From Heterotrichella gracilis (lineage: Eukaryota > Sar > Xanthophyceae > Tribonematales > Xanthonemataceae): 64,000 nt of DNA. A model generated the notes under the pieces. That model made no database searches, was not told the DNA's origin, and saw only the letters and a program-made list of their open reading frames with translations. The stretch spans positions 1 to 64,000 of the forward strand of contig JAULBX010025120.1 of NCBI GenBank assembly GCA_032358255.1, written 5' to 3'. This document shows, in pieces, positions 11,506-23,410 of this stretch; positions within the stretch are counted from its first letter, which is position 1, and every line of letters begins with the position of its first letter. Position numbers and translations under genes: made by a program.

Positions 11506-14500
11506 CCGCCGCCGCCGCCGCCGCTGCAGCCGCCATAGCCGCCTCCGTCATGTTGGCCAGCACTGTGGCATTGGGGCAGTGCAGCGTCTGGAACTTGTGC
11601 TGGCCCATGACGCACATGACCTGCGTCTGCAGGGTGTGTATCTCCTCCAGCTCGGGGTTGCCCCCGTTGAGGAAGGGGGTGAAGGCTGGATCCAGGCATG
11701 ACATCATGAGGGAGGTGATTTTCACCTTGTGCTCGCCGCTGCTGGTGTCGGGCAGCACAGTGACCGTCAGCAGGCACCTGAGGAAGGGGGGTAGGGGAGG
11801 GGGTCACATGGGGGTTGCATGAGCACATGTCAGCTCATCGCATCCTGGATTGAAGATGGTAGGCAAGCAGGCAACTCGTTCCAGGTCCTACACCCATTTC
11901 CAACCTACTTACACATGGAGTGGCACAAGGGGTGCACAGCCAGTTCCTCGCCAGCGCCCCCCCCCTTTCTCCACCAGCCAATCTCCAAATATGCCAGTAG
12001 GATCCACTGTGAGGTCGCCCCCCTAGCTAACTCACATTGAAACACCATGCTTAACTACCTGACTGCGACGCCTGCGTGCAGTGCCAAAACCCCAAAGACA
12101 CAGGGGAGTCTTGGAGCAGACCAACCAGAGACACTTGCATGCGCACCCTCCTACACCGGAAAGCCCCGGCCCAACCACACCACACCACACCACCCCCCCC
12201 GCCCCACGGCCATGCAGCATGCAGCGCCCATCCTGAGGAGTTGCAAAACCCTACAAGCAGAGGTGTCCCAAACCCTGTCCACAACCTGTCTGACTGCGAC
12301 ACCTGCATGTAGTGCCAGTATTCCTGGGACACAGGGTGGTCATGGTGCAAATCCATGGTGCTCTCGTCACGTTTACACCACCCTACACCGTGAAACCCCA
12401 CTTTTCAGACCCCGCTACTCCCTGCAGCCCCACCTGAATACCTACATGCAAGGCTATTCCTCAGACGCTNNNNNNNNNNNNNNNNNNNNNNNNNNNNNNN
12501 NNNNNNNNNNNNNNNNNNNNNNNNNNNNNNNNNNNNNNNNNNNNNNNNNNNNNNNNNNNNNNNNNNNNNGCTGAAATCTACATGCCCCACCTGTCTGATT
12601 GCGACACCTGCATGTAGTGCCAGTATTCCTGGGACACAGGGTGGTCATGGTGCAAATCCATGGTGCTCTCGTCACATTTACACCACCCTACACCGTGAAA
12701 CCCCACTTTTCAGACCCCGCTACTCCCTGCAGCCCCACCTGAGTACCTACATGCAAGGCTGTTCCTCAGACGCTGCTGAAATCTACATGCCCCACCTGTC
12801 TGATTGCGACACCTGCATGTAGTGCCAGTATTCCTGGGACACAGGGTGGTCGTGGTGCAGGTCCATGGTGCTCTCCTCGCAGGTGCACCCCCCTGTGCAG
12901 CGCACCACTGCCCTGCCCATGTGGCTGTACGAGCGCAGGTGACCGATCCCAAGCACGATGTTGGAGGCCGAGGTCAGGCCCGTGCAGTGCATGGTGGCCA
13001 CCTGCGGGTGGGTGGTTATGTTGAGGGGTTGGAGGGAACAGGGGGGGGGGTTACCCAGATGCAGCCGTAAACATTACCCTGCGCAATTTGGGCCACGCGC
13101 CGCAGCGCACGGCCATATATGCAAAAGCGGGTGCAGGAACCTACAACAAGGTACCCGGATACCCTACGCAAGGGTGCACACCAGGCACAGCCCCGCCCAG
13201 CCTCCCTCCAGCTCACCTCAATGCTCAGCACTGAGCCGGGGGTGCTGGAAATGTAGCCGATTTTGGGTGCCCCCCGGTGCCCCTCGTCCTTCCACTCCCA
13301 GCCCTGCAAGGGGGGGGGGAGGGTGCGTCAACATGATTAGTAGGGCAATCAGGTGGCATGCGCACCCAGCAATGGACGTGATTCTTTCCGAATGCTTCGA
13401 GGGTTTCAAAAGGGCTGCACAGGGCTGGTAACGTCTGCCGCGCGCTTCCTAGTACGCATTGAACCTGTTGCAAAGTCAGGCTATTGGCTTTGTTGGGCGT
13501 GGCAGGTTTGCCCCCTCCCCAGCAATTTGAGGCAATGATTCAGGATGTAGAGAGTGCTCAGTTGGATTCCTTGATGGTACATGCATTATGGTACATGCAT
13601 TAAGATTTCTAGACTTGCACTGCAGGTCCCTGCGCTTCATTTGAACCACGAAGACCCCCACCCTCCACCCACCCCCACCTGTGCCCCAGTGACATGTGCC
13701 TTGAACCCATCCCGAGTGAGGCAGGTGTAGGCGGAGTCCCCACTGCCTGGCAGGATGGGGGGCGGCAGGGGGGGCGGAGCGCCGCCACCCCCCGCCCGCG
13801 CCAGGGGTTGCATGAGGGTGAGCGTGGCAATATCTTGGAAGTATGAGATGATGAGGTCAGCCAGGTACCTGGGCCAGGAACAAACCCTATCTTGCTAGAG
13901 AATTAAACCCGATTTACCAAAACAACGGATTGTAGATGATTCACAACAGAGGGAGATGATGAGGTCGGCCAGGTACCTGGGCCAGGGGCCGAACAATCAT
14001 GCTGACATTTGTAATGATGTGAAATATTGGTAACAGAGAAAGATGAGGAGGTCATGCAGGTATCTGGAGAAGGGGAAGGGGGGCATTGCAATGCAATGCC
14101 ACGAGATATGGAACAAACCATACCAACATGTTGCAGCACCTGCTTGTTACTACATCAGCTCCAGGCAAGCACAAAAGGGAAAATTTCCACATTCGTGTTC
14201 CAGCAATCCCACTCACCCCCACACATTCCCCCGCGCGGAAAAAGCCATGCACAGGCAGCACCATGCTATTCCTATGCCCCAGCAAACCCCATGCACCACA
14301 TCCTCCCCGCACCCACCTGTGCCCCACCACATTTGGGTGCACCTTGTCGCAGTAGATCTGGCTGTACCGGTAGCCGTGCTCCTCACCCATCAGGCCGTGG
14401 AAGATGGCGTTGCGCCACGACAGGGAGGGAACCTGGGAGGGGGTTCCTTAATTAGGGTTTTGCTTAGGGTGCTGATTAGGGTATACTTATGCTTCCTCGC

Positions 14501-16746
14501 CCATCAGGCTGTGGCAGATGGCGTTGCACCACGGCAGGGAGGGAACCTGGCATGGAGGTCCTTGGCTAGGGCTTTATTTAGGGCGTCAGGGACCTTAGTG
14601 CTGTGGCATATGGCATTGCCCTCCCTATGCCTCCCCACGCATCAACCCTAAACCCTCCCTCCACCCCAAAGTATGTGTGCTCGTCCTCTGCAGTGTCCCA
14701 GAACACCCCAAACCTCAAACCCTAAACCCTAAGCCACAAAAACCACTTCCCCCCCACCTGGTAGTACGGTATGTGTGCTTGATCTCCAGCCCATCCCCCG
14801 TCAAGTCCCAGAACACCCTAACCGGTGCACCATCAACCCTAAGCCCCTAGCCTTCACCACCCCACCTCATAGTATTCATGCATGTTCTCCAGTTCATTCC
14901 CCTCCCAGTGTCCCACAACACCCTAAACCCTACACCACCAAACCCTCCCCCCACCTGGTAGTACGTGTGCATGATCTCCAGCTCATCCTCCGCAGTGTCC
15001 CAGAACATCTGGTTCATGAGCACGGGGGTGTACCACTGAACAACAAGCACCGCGGGCTGGCTCAGGTACTGGCCAAGCAGCTTGCGCAGGATGGTTTCGT
15101 AGCCGGTCCTGGGGCAAAGGGGGTGTGAATACGTCTCAGCAGGTCAGGGGATACTGGGGGAGGGGGTCATGGCGGCAGCACCAGGCATTTCCGCCACCTG
15201 TAAGGCTTTCCTAACAATCCCACCAAAACCTGGTGCCCTCATCCCTCACCTCAGCGGCGTGTCAAACTCCTTGCCCGCCAGCTGGTAGTCGTTGAGCGTG
15301 AACTCAACCACCACCAGGTCCACCCCATCGGGCACAAAGTCGGTCAAGCAGGGGGCGTAATACAGCGAGGTGGTCCCCCCCAGGCCCCCATTCAGCAACA
15401 CGTGGTCGGGGTGCGGGAAGGTGGTCTTGACCCACTCGTACACCAGTGAGACGTAGCCCTCTGTGGATGAGTTGGCAGTGCCCGCGCCCTGGCTCACGCT
15501 GCCCCCTATGGTCATTATTGTCACGGGCTGGCCTGCGGCAAGGAGCTAGGGTTGTGGTAGGGTTTGGCACAGGGTTTGTGGTAGGGTTTTGGGTCCAGGG
15601 TTGGGGTAGGGATTATGCTAGGTTTGAGGTTGGCTGTGCCTGCGCCCTGGCTCACGCTCCCTCTTATGGTTGCGGGTTTAGGGTCATCATACTCACCGAA
15701 TGGCAGGGAGCGCCAGGGGCTAGGGTTCTGGTAGGATTTGGCTGGGGGTGTGTTGGGGTTTGGCTAGGGTTGCGGTAGGTTTTGGCGAGGACTTGTGGTA
15801 GGGTTTTGCTAGGGTTTTAATGTGCAGTGCATCATGGTGACAGGGGCTGGGGGGTGGGCGTCAGGGTTCAGGTTAGGGTTCATCCTGGGGTTCTCGCTAG
15901 GGTTCACTAAGGGTTCCTGCTAGGGTTTGCTACGGTTCAGGGCAGACTTGCTAGGGTTGCTTAGCGCACCTGCCATCAGCTTTTCCACAAATCGCTTCAT
16001 CCTCACCAAATCCCTGGGAGCCGACCTGCTTGCGCTGATCTTCTCCTCAGGCAGCAGCACCCCGTGGGAGAAGATGGAGTCGAGGAGGGCGCTGGAGTTG
16101 GGCTGTACCAGGGTGGGGTGTGGGAAGTGAGGCGGGGAGTAGGGCATGGGTGGTAGCGTGCAGTACCCTAAACAATTGATCCTTGCAATCTCCCAAGAGG
16201 GGGTGCCATTAGGGCCTGGCTTGGCCGTGTCAGGGTAGCTAGCTAGGGGTACCGGACGTCAAAACCCTAAACCCCAACCCCAAACCCTAAATTCATAAAC
16301 TAAACTGTGAGAAGACTGGGAGCAAGGCTGTCCCTGGGAAAGAGATGCCATCAAGACCCTCGCACGGGGCTTGAGCACGGGTGTGTGGGGGGGAGCGATG
16401 GTGCATTTTCAGTGCACTGCTAGGGTTTCACAACACCCTAAGGGAGCAGCCAGAGCGCCTAGGGTTCAATGGGGTTGTGGTGGGCACGTACCGTGATGGG
16501 CTGGGAGCACGTGGCTGTCCCCGAGAAGCAGATCTCGTCGAGCCCATCGCAGGGGGCCCTGGCGCGGGGGGTGAGCGTGATCTGGTTGAAGGCCTCGAGG
16601 GCACGTGCCTGTCCCTCCTCGGGAGAAAACACCCCCGTCACGCAGGTCTGGTTGGGGTTGAACTCCGCCGCCGCGCCCGCCACCCGCCGCCACGGGCCCA
16701 GCCACAGCAGGGCGGCGGTCACCCACAGGGGGCGAAACGCATGCAT
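11423..16746 (-). CDS. Secreted SGNH/GDSL-type hydrolase with C-terminal Cys-rich domain
   Basis: Nine in-phase exons: 16492-16746, 15970-16102, 15250-15532, 14955-15108, 14317-14432, 13679-13868, 13217-13303, 12796-13001 and 11423-11777; 592 residues. A signal peptide opens the protein (MHAFRPLWVTAALLWLG then GAAA). The SGNH blocks are VTIMTIGGSVSQGAGTANSS (nucleophile Ser in block I), LNGGLGGTTS and VEFTLNDYQ (block III); the late block is KVHPNVVGH, whose D..H pair fits the catalytic Asp-His. The C-terminal part (MGRAVVRCTGGCTCEES ... YMQVSQSDRC ... LPDTSSGEHKVKI) is a Cys-rich beta domain that I know as a partner of SGNH domains in algal proteins. The mature protein probably acts on esters in the wall or secretory path; the substrate is unknown. 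The end is an Ala-rich run. The intron between the last two exons contains a tandem array and the N gap. Confidence 0.85.
12059..12795. repeat. 205-bp tandem array of an SGNH exon end, interrupted by the assembly gap
   Basis: The donor-side end of SGNH exon 12796-13001 is repeated leftwards: a near-identical copy at 12591-12795, another at 12286-12469 that continues after the gap at 12570-12590, and a diverged one from 12059. Each copy retains the exon codons for SQEYWHYMQVSQSD and a donor-like GTGGGGC or a relic of it. Confidence 0.9.
12470..12569. other. Assembly gap of 100 N
   Basis: The flanks join to give exactly one 205-bp repeat unit (184 bp on the left plus 21 bp on the right). The gap therefore sits inside the tandem array with no base missing from the period; the 100 N are a placeholder for an unknown number of units, possibly zero. 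Confidence 0.95.
13860..14070. repeat. Repeated acceptor-side edge of an SGNH exon
   Basis: GATGAGGTCAGCCAGGTACC followed by TGGGCCAGG, the 5' end and acceptor of exon 13679-13868, reappears at about 13955-13987 (one base different) and more weakly at 14041-14066, all inside the intron to the next exon. Confidence 0.75.
14433..14954. repeat. SGNH intron built of copies of both neighbouring exon edges plus telomere-like filler
   Basis: Next to exon 14317-14432 a copy of its acceptor side lies at about 14488-14553, surrounded by TTAGGG-type sequence. Next to exon 14955-15108, decayed copies of its donor side lie at about 14668-14705, 14752-14818 and 14865-14925, surrounded by CCCTAAA-type sequence. 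Filler orientation switches inside the intron, between the two sets of copies. Confidence 0.8.
15533..15969. repeat. SGNH intron: copied exon edge and TAGGGTTT-rich filler
   Basis: At about 15633-15712 there is a diverged copy of the acceptor-side part of exon 15250-15532 (CCTGCGCCCTGGCTCACGCT shared). The rest is dominated by TAGGGTTT/GGTTTTGG variants of the telomere-type unit. Confidence 0.7.
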
Positions 16747-18193
16747 GGCGTGTGGGGGTATAGGCCTTGCCCTTGCTAGCTGGCTGCTATTTTACCCAAG
16801 GTGAGCGCTGGGAAGGAGTTGGATGTTGTGGACTGGAAACGCATCGCATGGGCGTGGGGGGTTATTGTTTGCTGCGGGATCTCCCGTTGCAAAAAGGCGT
16901 CATATGCATGCATAATGGCTAGGGCCATGCATGCACACACAGCATTCGCGCAATAGCTATCATAAGTGCACCATACGGATATCTAATTGCGTTGAAAATA
17001 CGACGGCATATACCACTGCAAGTCGAAGCGGCGAACAACCAAGCTTGCATAAGCCAGGTTCAACCAAACCCGGCGCAAAAACTGCGTGGGTGCCTGTCAA
17101 GTGGGCACTCAGCTATCGCAACAAGGACAACATATCAGTAAAATCAGTAAAAAGATCTTTCTTACGCAGAACTCGAACCACCACACAGATACAGTTTGCA
17201 TGTTGATAGCATATTTTATTAAAAAAGTCGGTTCCTTTTTGTCGCAAAGCTAGGGCAGCCGGTCCCTCGACAAGGTCTAGGTAGGACCGCCCAACTCTCT
17301 TAATGCACAGGCTTAGGGAGACTCCCTAGTTTTCTCCAGGTTTGCTCACAGGACAAGCTATTCGCAGCTTGACTATCGCTTCTTCGAGGCGGGAGTGGGC
17401 AGGTCGTGTGGTGCATTGCAACCTGTCGTCTGGTGGGCAGGAGCGGCGCTGGCAACCGACAACACACTCGGAAGGTTTTGGTGAGGTGGGTGGATGCTCA
17501 TGCAGGAAACCCAGAGCCCTGCACGGGTTGTAAGGCCATCTGCCGTGGGTATCCGGTCGGGCGAGGGGGTAGCTGTGCATATTTGGAGCCGTTTGCATGC
17601 ATCCGCCCCCCACCGCCGCACATGGGATACCCACGCCCAACCTTGCAAGCAACGAGCTATCGTGGGCCTAATAGCGCAGGTTTGTCACCTTCTCCAGCGC
17701 ATGGTTCGTTGCAGCGTAGCGCAGCGCGTGATGCTGGGGCTCGTGTCTGTGCACCTTCAGTGGCAGCCACACAAAAACGTGGCTGTATCTCGACTTGCAC
17801 GCAGCTGGGCAACCAACGCCGTGCATCTACCGCAATGTAACGCTGACCTCGCATTTACGCCTTCTTTTTCGCGTATAACGTCAGCCCTTGCGCCTATATG
17901 CGTTGCTCGGGGTGTGGCCATCTGTTGATGCCATCCAACCTAGTGACCCAAGTTACCCAACCTTCGTTAGAACCTCACGGTACCTGCGTGTCAACCTTCT
18001 CTTTAGTAAATTTTACCGTAGCACCTATAATAGGAACAGCGTTTGTCTCACCGGCTCCTACGAACCTCACCCCGCTGCACCCTTACCCTTGCCAGAGTCC
18101 CCATGCCCTGCACTCCATTGCCCTGCCCCCACTCCCCTGCCCCATCCCTGACCCCCCCTTCCCCCCCTCACAGTACCCCTCAGCCCAGTCACC
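16747..18193. other. Divergent intergenic region between SGNH hydrolase and symporter
   Basis: About 1.45 kb that should hold both promoters. No coding exon recognised. The last 150 bases before the symporter start are strongly pyrimidine-rich (C and CCT runs), typical of a 5' UTR here. Nothing else stands out. Confidence 0.45.
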
Positions 18194-21100
18194 ATGGGGC
18201 TCTCCCTGTCGGGCTATCAGGCCCTTGCCTACTCCATCACCTGCGCGGTGGCTGTGGCCTTTGCCGCCTACGCCATGTTCCTGGGCTACAAGCTCCGCCA
18301 GAAGACCAAGAACACGGAGGACTTCATCACAGCCAGGGGCCAAGTTAGCTCCCTGCGGATAGGCTGGTCCTTCTATGCGGGCGCGGTGGGCGCGTGGGTG
18401 ATCACAGGTGAGCGGGGTGGTCCCTCTTGGCTGGTGCCTGGTGCGTGTGGGCAGAGGGATCCCTGAGGAACGCTACACTTGGTTCAGCAAAGGCTGTGCA
18501 AGGACTGTGCTGCACTTTGCAACTGTTGTGCAGTGAATATGCAACCTAGTGTGCAACGCTTGTACAAGTTGGCCACGCAAGCGGTTATGCACGTGCGCTT
18601 GCAAGCAACCTGGGACAACGCACTTGCCTCGCCCGCACCGAAGGTTATCCTCCTCCCCCACCCCTCACGCGCCCCTTTCCTCACCCCCTTCCTCCCTCTC
18701 CTCCCGTGCAGGCCCCACCTACTACGCCTACTCAGCGGGTCTGGTGGGCGCCATCTTCTACGCCCTGTCCTCCGGCCTGCCCATCATCATGGTGGCCTAC
18801 GTGGGCACCATGCTGCAGAAGATGCTGCCACACGTGTCGTCACTGGGTACGTTCAAGATTTGCCCTAACTAAAACCTAAAGCAAACCCTAGTGTGCCTAC
18901 GTGGGCACCATGCTGCAGAAGGTGCTGCCGCACGTTTCGTCACTGGGTACGTTCAAGATTTGCCCCAACTAAAACATTAAAGCAAACCCTAGTGTGCGTA
19001 TGTAGACACCATGCTGCAGAAGATGCTTCCGCACGTGTCGTTGCTGGGTACGTGCAAAGGGGAACCCTAGCAAAACCACCGAAAAGCTCTAGTGGAGTAC
19101 CACTACCTAGCCCTATCTTGGAGGCGATTGCGTCTACTTGGCAATAGGGTTCTTGTGCACATGCCCTGTCCACTGGTATATAAGCAAACCCTAGGTGGTG
19201 TGATTCCCGCCAAACATGTAACCCAACTCTGTCAGTCCCTAACCAAACCCTACCCTGCAGGCGACTACATCCTGTGGCGCTACGGGTCAGTGGCTCAGCT
19301 GTTTGTCAACATACTCATCCTCTTCAACATGGCGGTGGCAATGCTGGCCGAGTTCTCCACCGTGGGGTCCCTTTTCGGGTCCTACCTGGGGTCTGTTAAA
19401 TACCCCATGATCATCGTGGTGGGCACCCTCACCATGATCTACACGGCATATGGGGGGCTGCTGGTGTCCATCTATACCGACAGGCTGCAGGTGGGGGAGG
19501 GGGTGGTGGTGGTGGTGGTGGCGGTGGTGGGGAGTAATGGTGCTTGTTGCGGTGGTGGGGAGTGGTGATGGTGGGGGCGGAGGTATTGGTGTGGTGCTTG
19601 TGTGTCGTTCTACATCGACGGGCTGCAGGTGAGTGGTGAGGGAAACTAGTATTGCAGTGGTGGATAAGGGCTACTTGTGCACTGCTCGTGCGCAGGAAGG
19701 GGGTAAGATTGGTGGTGGCTTGCATTTTACACCGTTAAAAGCCTGGAATATAGACTCTTAAACCCTAATAAAGCCTGGACCCTTAACCCTACAAGCTACT
19801 ACCTCCCAGGTACTGACCAACCTGCGCACACTAGGGGTGCTTGGCGGGGCTTAAACCCCCTCGCCAGGCTGAGAAAATACCCTCACTACCGGACCAAGTT
19901 AATGCTTGCGTCGGGAAGCTGTGCTGTTTCTTGTGCTGCTGACAGGCAAACAGGGTCATGTTTGGATGGAAACCCCCTTGTATTGCCTCCAACGTCGCCA
20001 TCACCTGCGGTCATGGTATGATGGCAAGGGATGCGCCAACCTCGCGTGAGTGTGGTGGCGGGTGGGAGGAAGTGGGGTGCTGGTGGGATAGGAAGGGTCT
20101 ACGGCTGAATGTTGCTTGTGTGGAAAGGATGAGTTGCATACATTAGAAATTGAAATTGAATGTCTGATTGGGCAGGACAGACCCTGCAAATCGTGGCCAC
20201 CTTTCTTCTCTCAAACTAATTACCACCTTGCGTACCATCTAGGAAAGGCATTTTCAACCCCAAATACGAAGACAAGTAGTAAGTTGCACGCATTCCAGCT
20301 ATTGCATCCAATAATGCAGTCACCTTCGTGTAAAGTGGCGCCAGGCACTGAGTGTCCCCTCAACATGCAAATCCCCGCTTCTAAAGGCATGGCCATTCCC
20401 TGCTCGCCACCGCAAAAGGCCGCCGACCAACCCTGACCAAAACCCTTGCAGGGTTATATCGGCTGGGCATGGTCATCACCCCTAGCCCCTGTCGTTCAAC
20501 CTCAGAGGGGCCATGCCCCCGCCTCCTAACCCCTCCTCGCTCGCACGCGTGCATTTTAGAACCTGCCTGCTGCTCCCCTCCCCTCCTTTGGCCTAACCCA
20601 CCTTCAGCGCGGCAATTGCTGCCCTTCGTACCCCTCCCTCGTCCCCTCGACCCTCCCCTCCACCCACTCACCCATTCCCCTACTCCCTCCCCCATGTGCA
20701 TCGTCCCTATGGCCATGGCCACCCTCCCCAGCATGACATGTTCTTTATCACCCCCTTGCATGTGAGGTTGCCGTCCCGGGCCTCACCCCCACCCCCCTCA
20801 CCCCCCCTGCAGGGCATAGTCAGCATTGCCATGGCCTCCCTCCTGGTGGTGTACTGCGCAGTCAAGTTCCGCTACCCACTGGGGCCTATGAATGCAGAGG
20901 CCATCGCGGGGCTCAAGACCGACTGCACAGACCCCTACGACCAGTCAACATGCTCAGGTGTGTTGGGTGGTGGGGAGGCCATGTAGGTGGCGGGAGCAAG
21001 ATTGGAAGCAGACCCTATAGCAGACCCTATAGCAGACCCTATAGCAGATAACGAGGCCATGTGGCAGCGCTCATGATCAACTGCTGGAATGTAACCCTAT

Positions 21101-23410
21101 CACCCGCTCCTGCCCCAACCCCTGCCAGAAACCCTTATCCAAACCCCTCTGGCTTACAGGCATGGGTGGTGGCTGGTCCTCCATCTTGGTCATGCAGATG
21201 TGCATCTTCACCGCAACCCTGACACAGATCCGCTGGCTCAGAACCCTAGCCCAACATTCTAACTGATGCAAAGCGGCTGTGCCAACCATCATTTGCACAT
21301 TGTTTTGTATGCCAGCAGCCGGCAGGGCAATTAAACTGCGACCTTCTCCTCATGCAGGCGTGCGTGGCGGCTGGTCCTCCATCTTTGTCATGCCGGTCTC
21401 CCTGTTCACCGCCACGGTGTTTTCTGAGGCCATGTGGCAGCGCGCCTGGGCCTCTGAGAACGAGAAGGCCCTCAAGAAGGGCGCGGTGCTTGGCTGCATC
21501 GGCATCATCGTGGTGGTGTTCCTGTCTGCGTTTGCGGGCTGGCTGGCCACCAATGCGGGCCTGCTGGATAGCCTGGTGGACTGGAACCTCATACTGTTTG
21601 CGGTGAGTGGTTGTAGGACAAGGGGGTAAGGATGGGGTTTGTTTTAGGCGACGGGGGGTGGGATAGGGTTTGTAGGTGTTGTGCGTGGAAATCCTGTTGC
21701 ATGTTTGCGCGCCCAGGCTTGCCGGCTGTTGGCTGTTGAGCCCTAAAGTGTAGGGGTATGACCTACAGCCGCCACCCTACATATCCTTAACAACACCCTT
21801 TCCCACCCCTCAGGCCCTCCCCGGCTCCCTGAACGAGTACGGCCAGCTGTGGTATAAAACCCCAGCCACAAACCTCATAGCAAACCCTAACAAAACCCCA
21901 TTCCCACCCTCCAACCCTAAAAAACCCCATTCCCCACCGCCCAGGCCCTCCCCGGCTCCCTGAACGAGTACGGCCAGATCGGCAACTGGATCGGAGTCAT
22001 CGTGCTGGTGGGCTGCGTGGCCATGAACGAGTCTGCCGTGGACTCCCTCCAGAACGGCATCACCGCCACCATCTCCAGCCACTTCTTCAAGGACAGGCCC
22101 ATCATGCTTGCGCGCATCTGCGTGGTGTTGATCAACATCCCACTGGTGGTGCTGGGCTGCCAGGGCTACAACGTGCTGCAGCTCTTCCTGCTCACCAACA
22201 TGCTGGCCAGGTGGGGGGAGGGTACCCTGGGGAAACCCTAGTGATAACCCTAGTGATAACCCTAGTTGGAACCCTACATGTGCTGCAGCTGTTCCTGCTG
22301 ACCAACATGCTGGCCAGGTGGGGGATGGATACCCTGGGGAAACCCTAGATAACCCTAGTGCTCACCCTAGTTGGAACCTCATCATGTGCTGCAGCTGTTC
22401 CTGCTGAAAAACATGCTGGCCAGGCGAGGGGATGGTACCCTAGGGAGTACCCTGGGGCATATCCTAGCAAGAACCCTAGCAGTGTGCTGCTGCTGTTCTT
22501 TGCTCACAAACATGCTGTGCAGGTGGGAGGGTGCTTCCCTGGTGAAATATTCTAGCAGACCCTGGCAATAGCCCAACAAACCCTGCCGTGTCTGCTCCTG
22601 TTTCTTCTATGTATGGTAACCACTGTAACGTGGATGGAATTCTGAACCACCACCTTCTAATCTGCTGTTTCTGTCTTTCCCCAGCTGCTGCGCAACCCCA
22701 GTCCTGGTTGGCCTGTGGAAGGGGGGCTACAAGTACATCGGGGGAGGAAACATGGTGGGGTCCTCCATCCTGTCCATCATCAGCGTGTGCGGGTATGGCA
22801 TTGCCGACCAGTGGCACCTCACCCAGCAGGCACAGGAGTCCTCCGATGCCTGGAACGTGCAGGTGAGTGAGGGGGCTGTGCACCTGCCAAAACACCGGGA
22901 AGTTTGAAAAATATTATCAAGCAATCTGCTGCGCAACCCCAAGAGTGACTAGGGAATGGTGCTGGAGAAGAAATAATGGCTAAAAAACACGGGGATCTGT
23001 GGAAACTGTACCGTATAGTTTGCTGTGCATCCTCACCATTATCCTTGAAAGCATCTTTGGAAGCAACTTAGGAACTGCGTGGTAAACACTTGGGTGGCAC
23101 GAGGTTCTGACATCTCCCTGTTTGCCTGCAGAACGGTCTCCACTACGCGTGGATCGGCAACAACTACGACATCAAGTACTTTGCGGTGTCCATCGGATCA
23201 TCCATCGGTTGGATGCTGGTGTGGGGGCTGGCCAGGATGGCTATGCGCGCATGCGGGAAGGACGGGTTTGCCGTCCCCGGGTTTGTGGCCTATCCCCAGC
23301 CCGTGGAGGAGGTTCTGCCTGTGGCTGAGTTTGCGAAGGATGTGTCGAACAAGGGGGGCGAGGAGAATGGGCATGCGGGGACGGGGGGCGATGCGTATGT
23401 GGTGGTGTGA
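18194..23410 (+). CDS. Sodium:solute symporter (SSF/SLC5-like) family transporter
   Basis: Eight in-phase exons: 18194-18407, 18712-18846, 19261-19490, 20813-20957, 21358-21602, 21945-22210, 22685-22862 and 23132-23410; 563 residues with about 12-13 hydrophobic segments. The N-terminus enters a membrane helix directly (SGYQALAYSITCAVAVAFAA) and is followed by ITARGQVSSLRIGWSFYAGA and GPTYYAYSAGLVG, the early SSF core; GLLVSIYTDRLQGIVSIAMA, GCVAMNESAVDSLQNGITAT and GCQGYNVLQLFLLTNML resemble the central and late core. The pattern is closest in my memory to uncharacterised fungal/algal SSF members rather than to DUR3; the substrate is unknown. The cytosolic tail is hydrophilic and Gly/Glu-rich. 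Five of the seven introns hold copied exon edges. Confidence 0.85.
18793..19060. repeat. Symporter exon-2 end present three times in tandem (about 100-bp period)
   Basis: GTGGGCACCATGCTGCAGAA through the donor GTACGT occurs with the real donor at 18847, then again with donors at 18947 and 19048. The spacers contain AAACCTAAAGCAAACCC-type filler. The spacing (100 and 101 bp) is not a multiple of three, so use of a downstream donor would shift the frame. Confidence 0.95.
21008..21047. repeat. 12-bp unit AGCAGACCCTAT in tandem, just over three copies
   Basis: Perfect short tandem repeat in symporter intron 4. It directly precedes a decayed copy of an exon-5 segment (GAGGCCATGTGGCAGCG near 21053). 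Confidence 0.9.
21053..21235. repeat. Two decayed fragments of symporter exon 5 in the preceding intron
   Basis: GAGGCCATGTGGCAGCGC at about 21053-21070 matches a mid-exon segment (21426 on). GGTGGCTGGTCCTCCATCTT at 21166-21190 matches the exon-5 start with part of its acceptor. The two fragments are in reversed order relative to the exon, so more than one duplication event is needed. Confidence 0.8.
21811..21980. repeat. Duplicated acceptor and start of symporter exon 6
   Basis: CAG followed by GCCCTCCCCGGCTCCCTGAA CGAGTACGGCCAG occurs at 21811-21846 and again at 21942-21977. Only the second copy continues into the conserved transporter sequence. The copies are 131 bp apart, so use of the first acceptor would break the frame. 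Confidence 0.95.
22166..22530. repeat. Symporter exon-6 end repeated four times with CCCTAG filler
   Basis: The CTGCAGCTxTTCCTGCTxAcC...ATGCTGGCCAG edge ends at 22210 (real), 22317, 22423 and, more diverged, 22522. Donor dinucleotide GT survives in copies 1, 2 and 4; copy 3 has GC. Between copies lie ACCCTGGGGAAACCCTAG-type spacers. Confidence 0.92.

Noticed and set aside
10933-11538. 201- and 214-codon plus-strand frames rich in Pro, Ala, Arg and Gln
   Set aside because: They are the reverse strand of the GC-rich, Ala-coding SGNH tail repeats.
19495-19640. GGTGGTGG-rich tract after symporter exon 3 considered as a coding Gly/Trp repeat
   Set aside because: It lies right after a clear donor in phase with exon 4 at 20813, so it is intronic low-complexity sequence; a decayed copy of the exon-3 end near 19610 lies within it.
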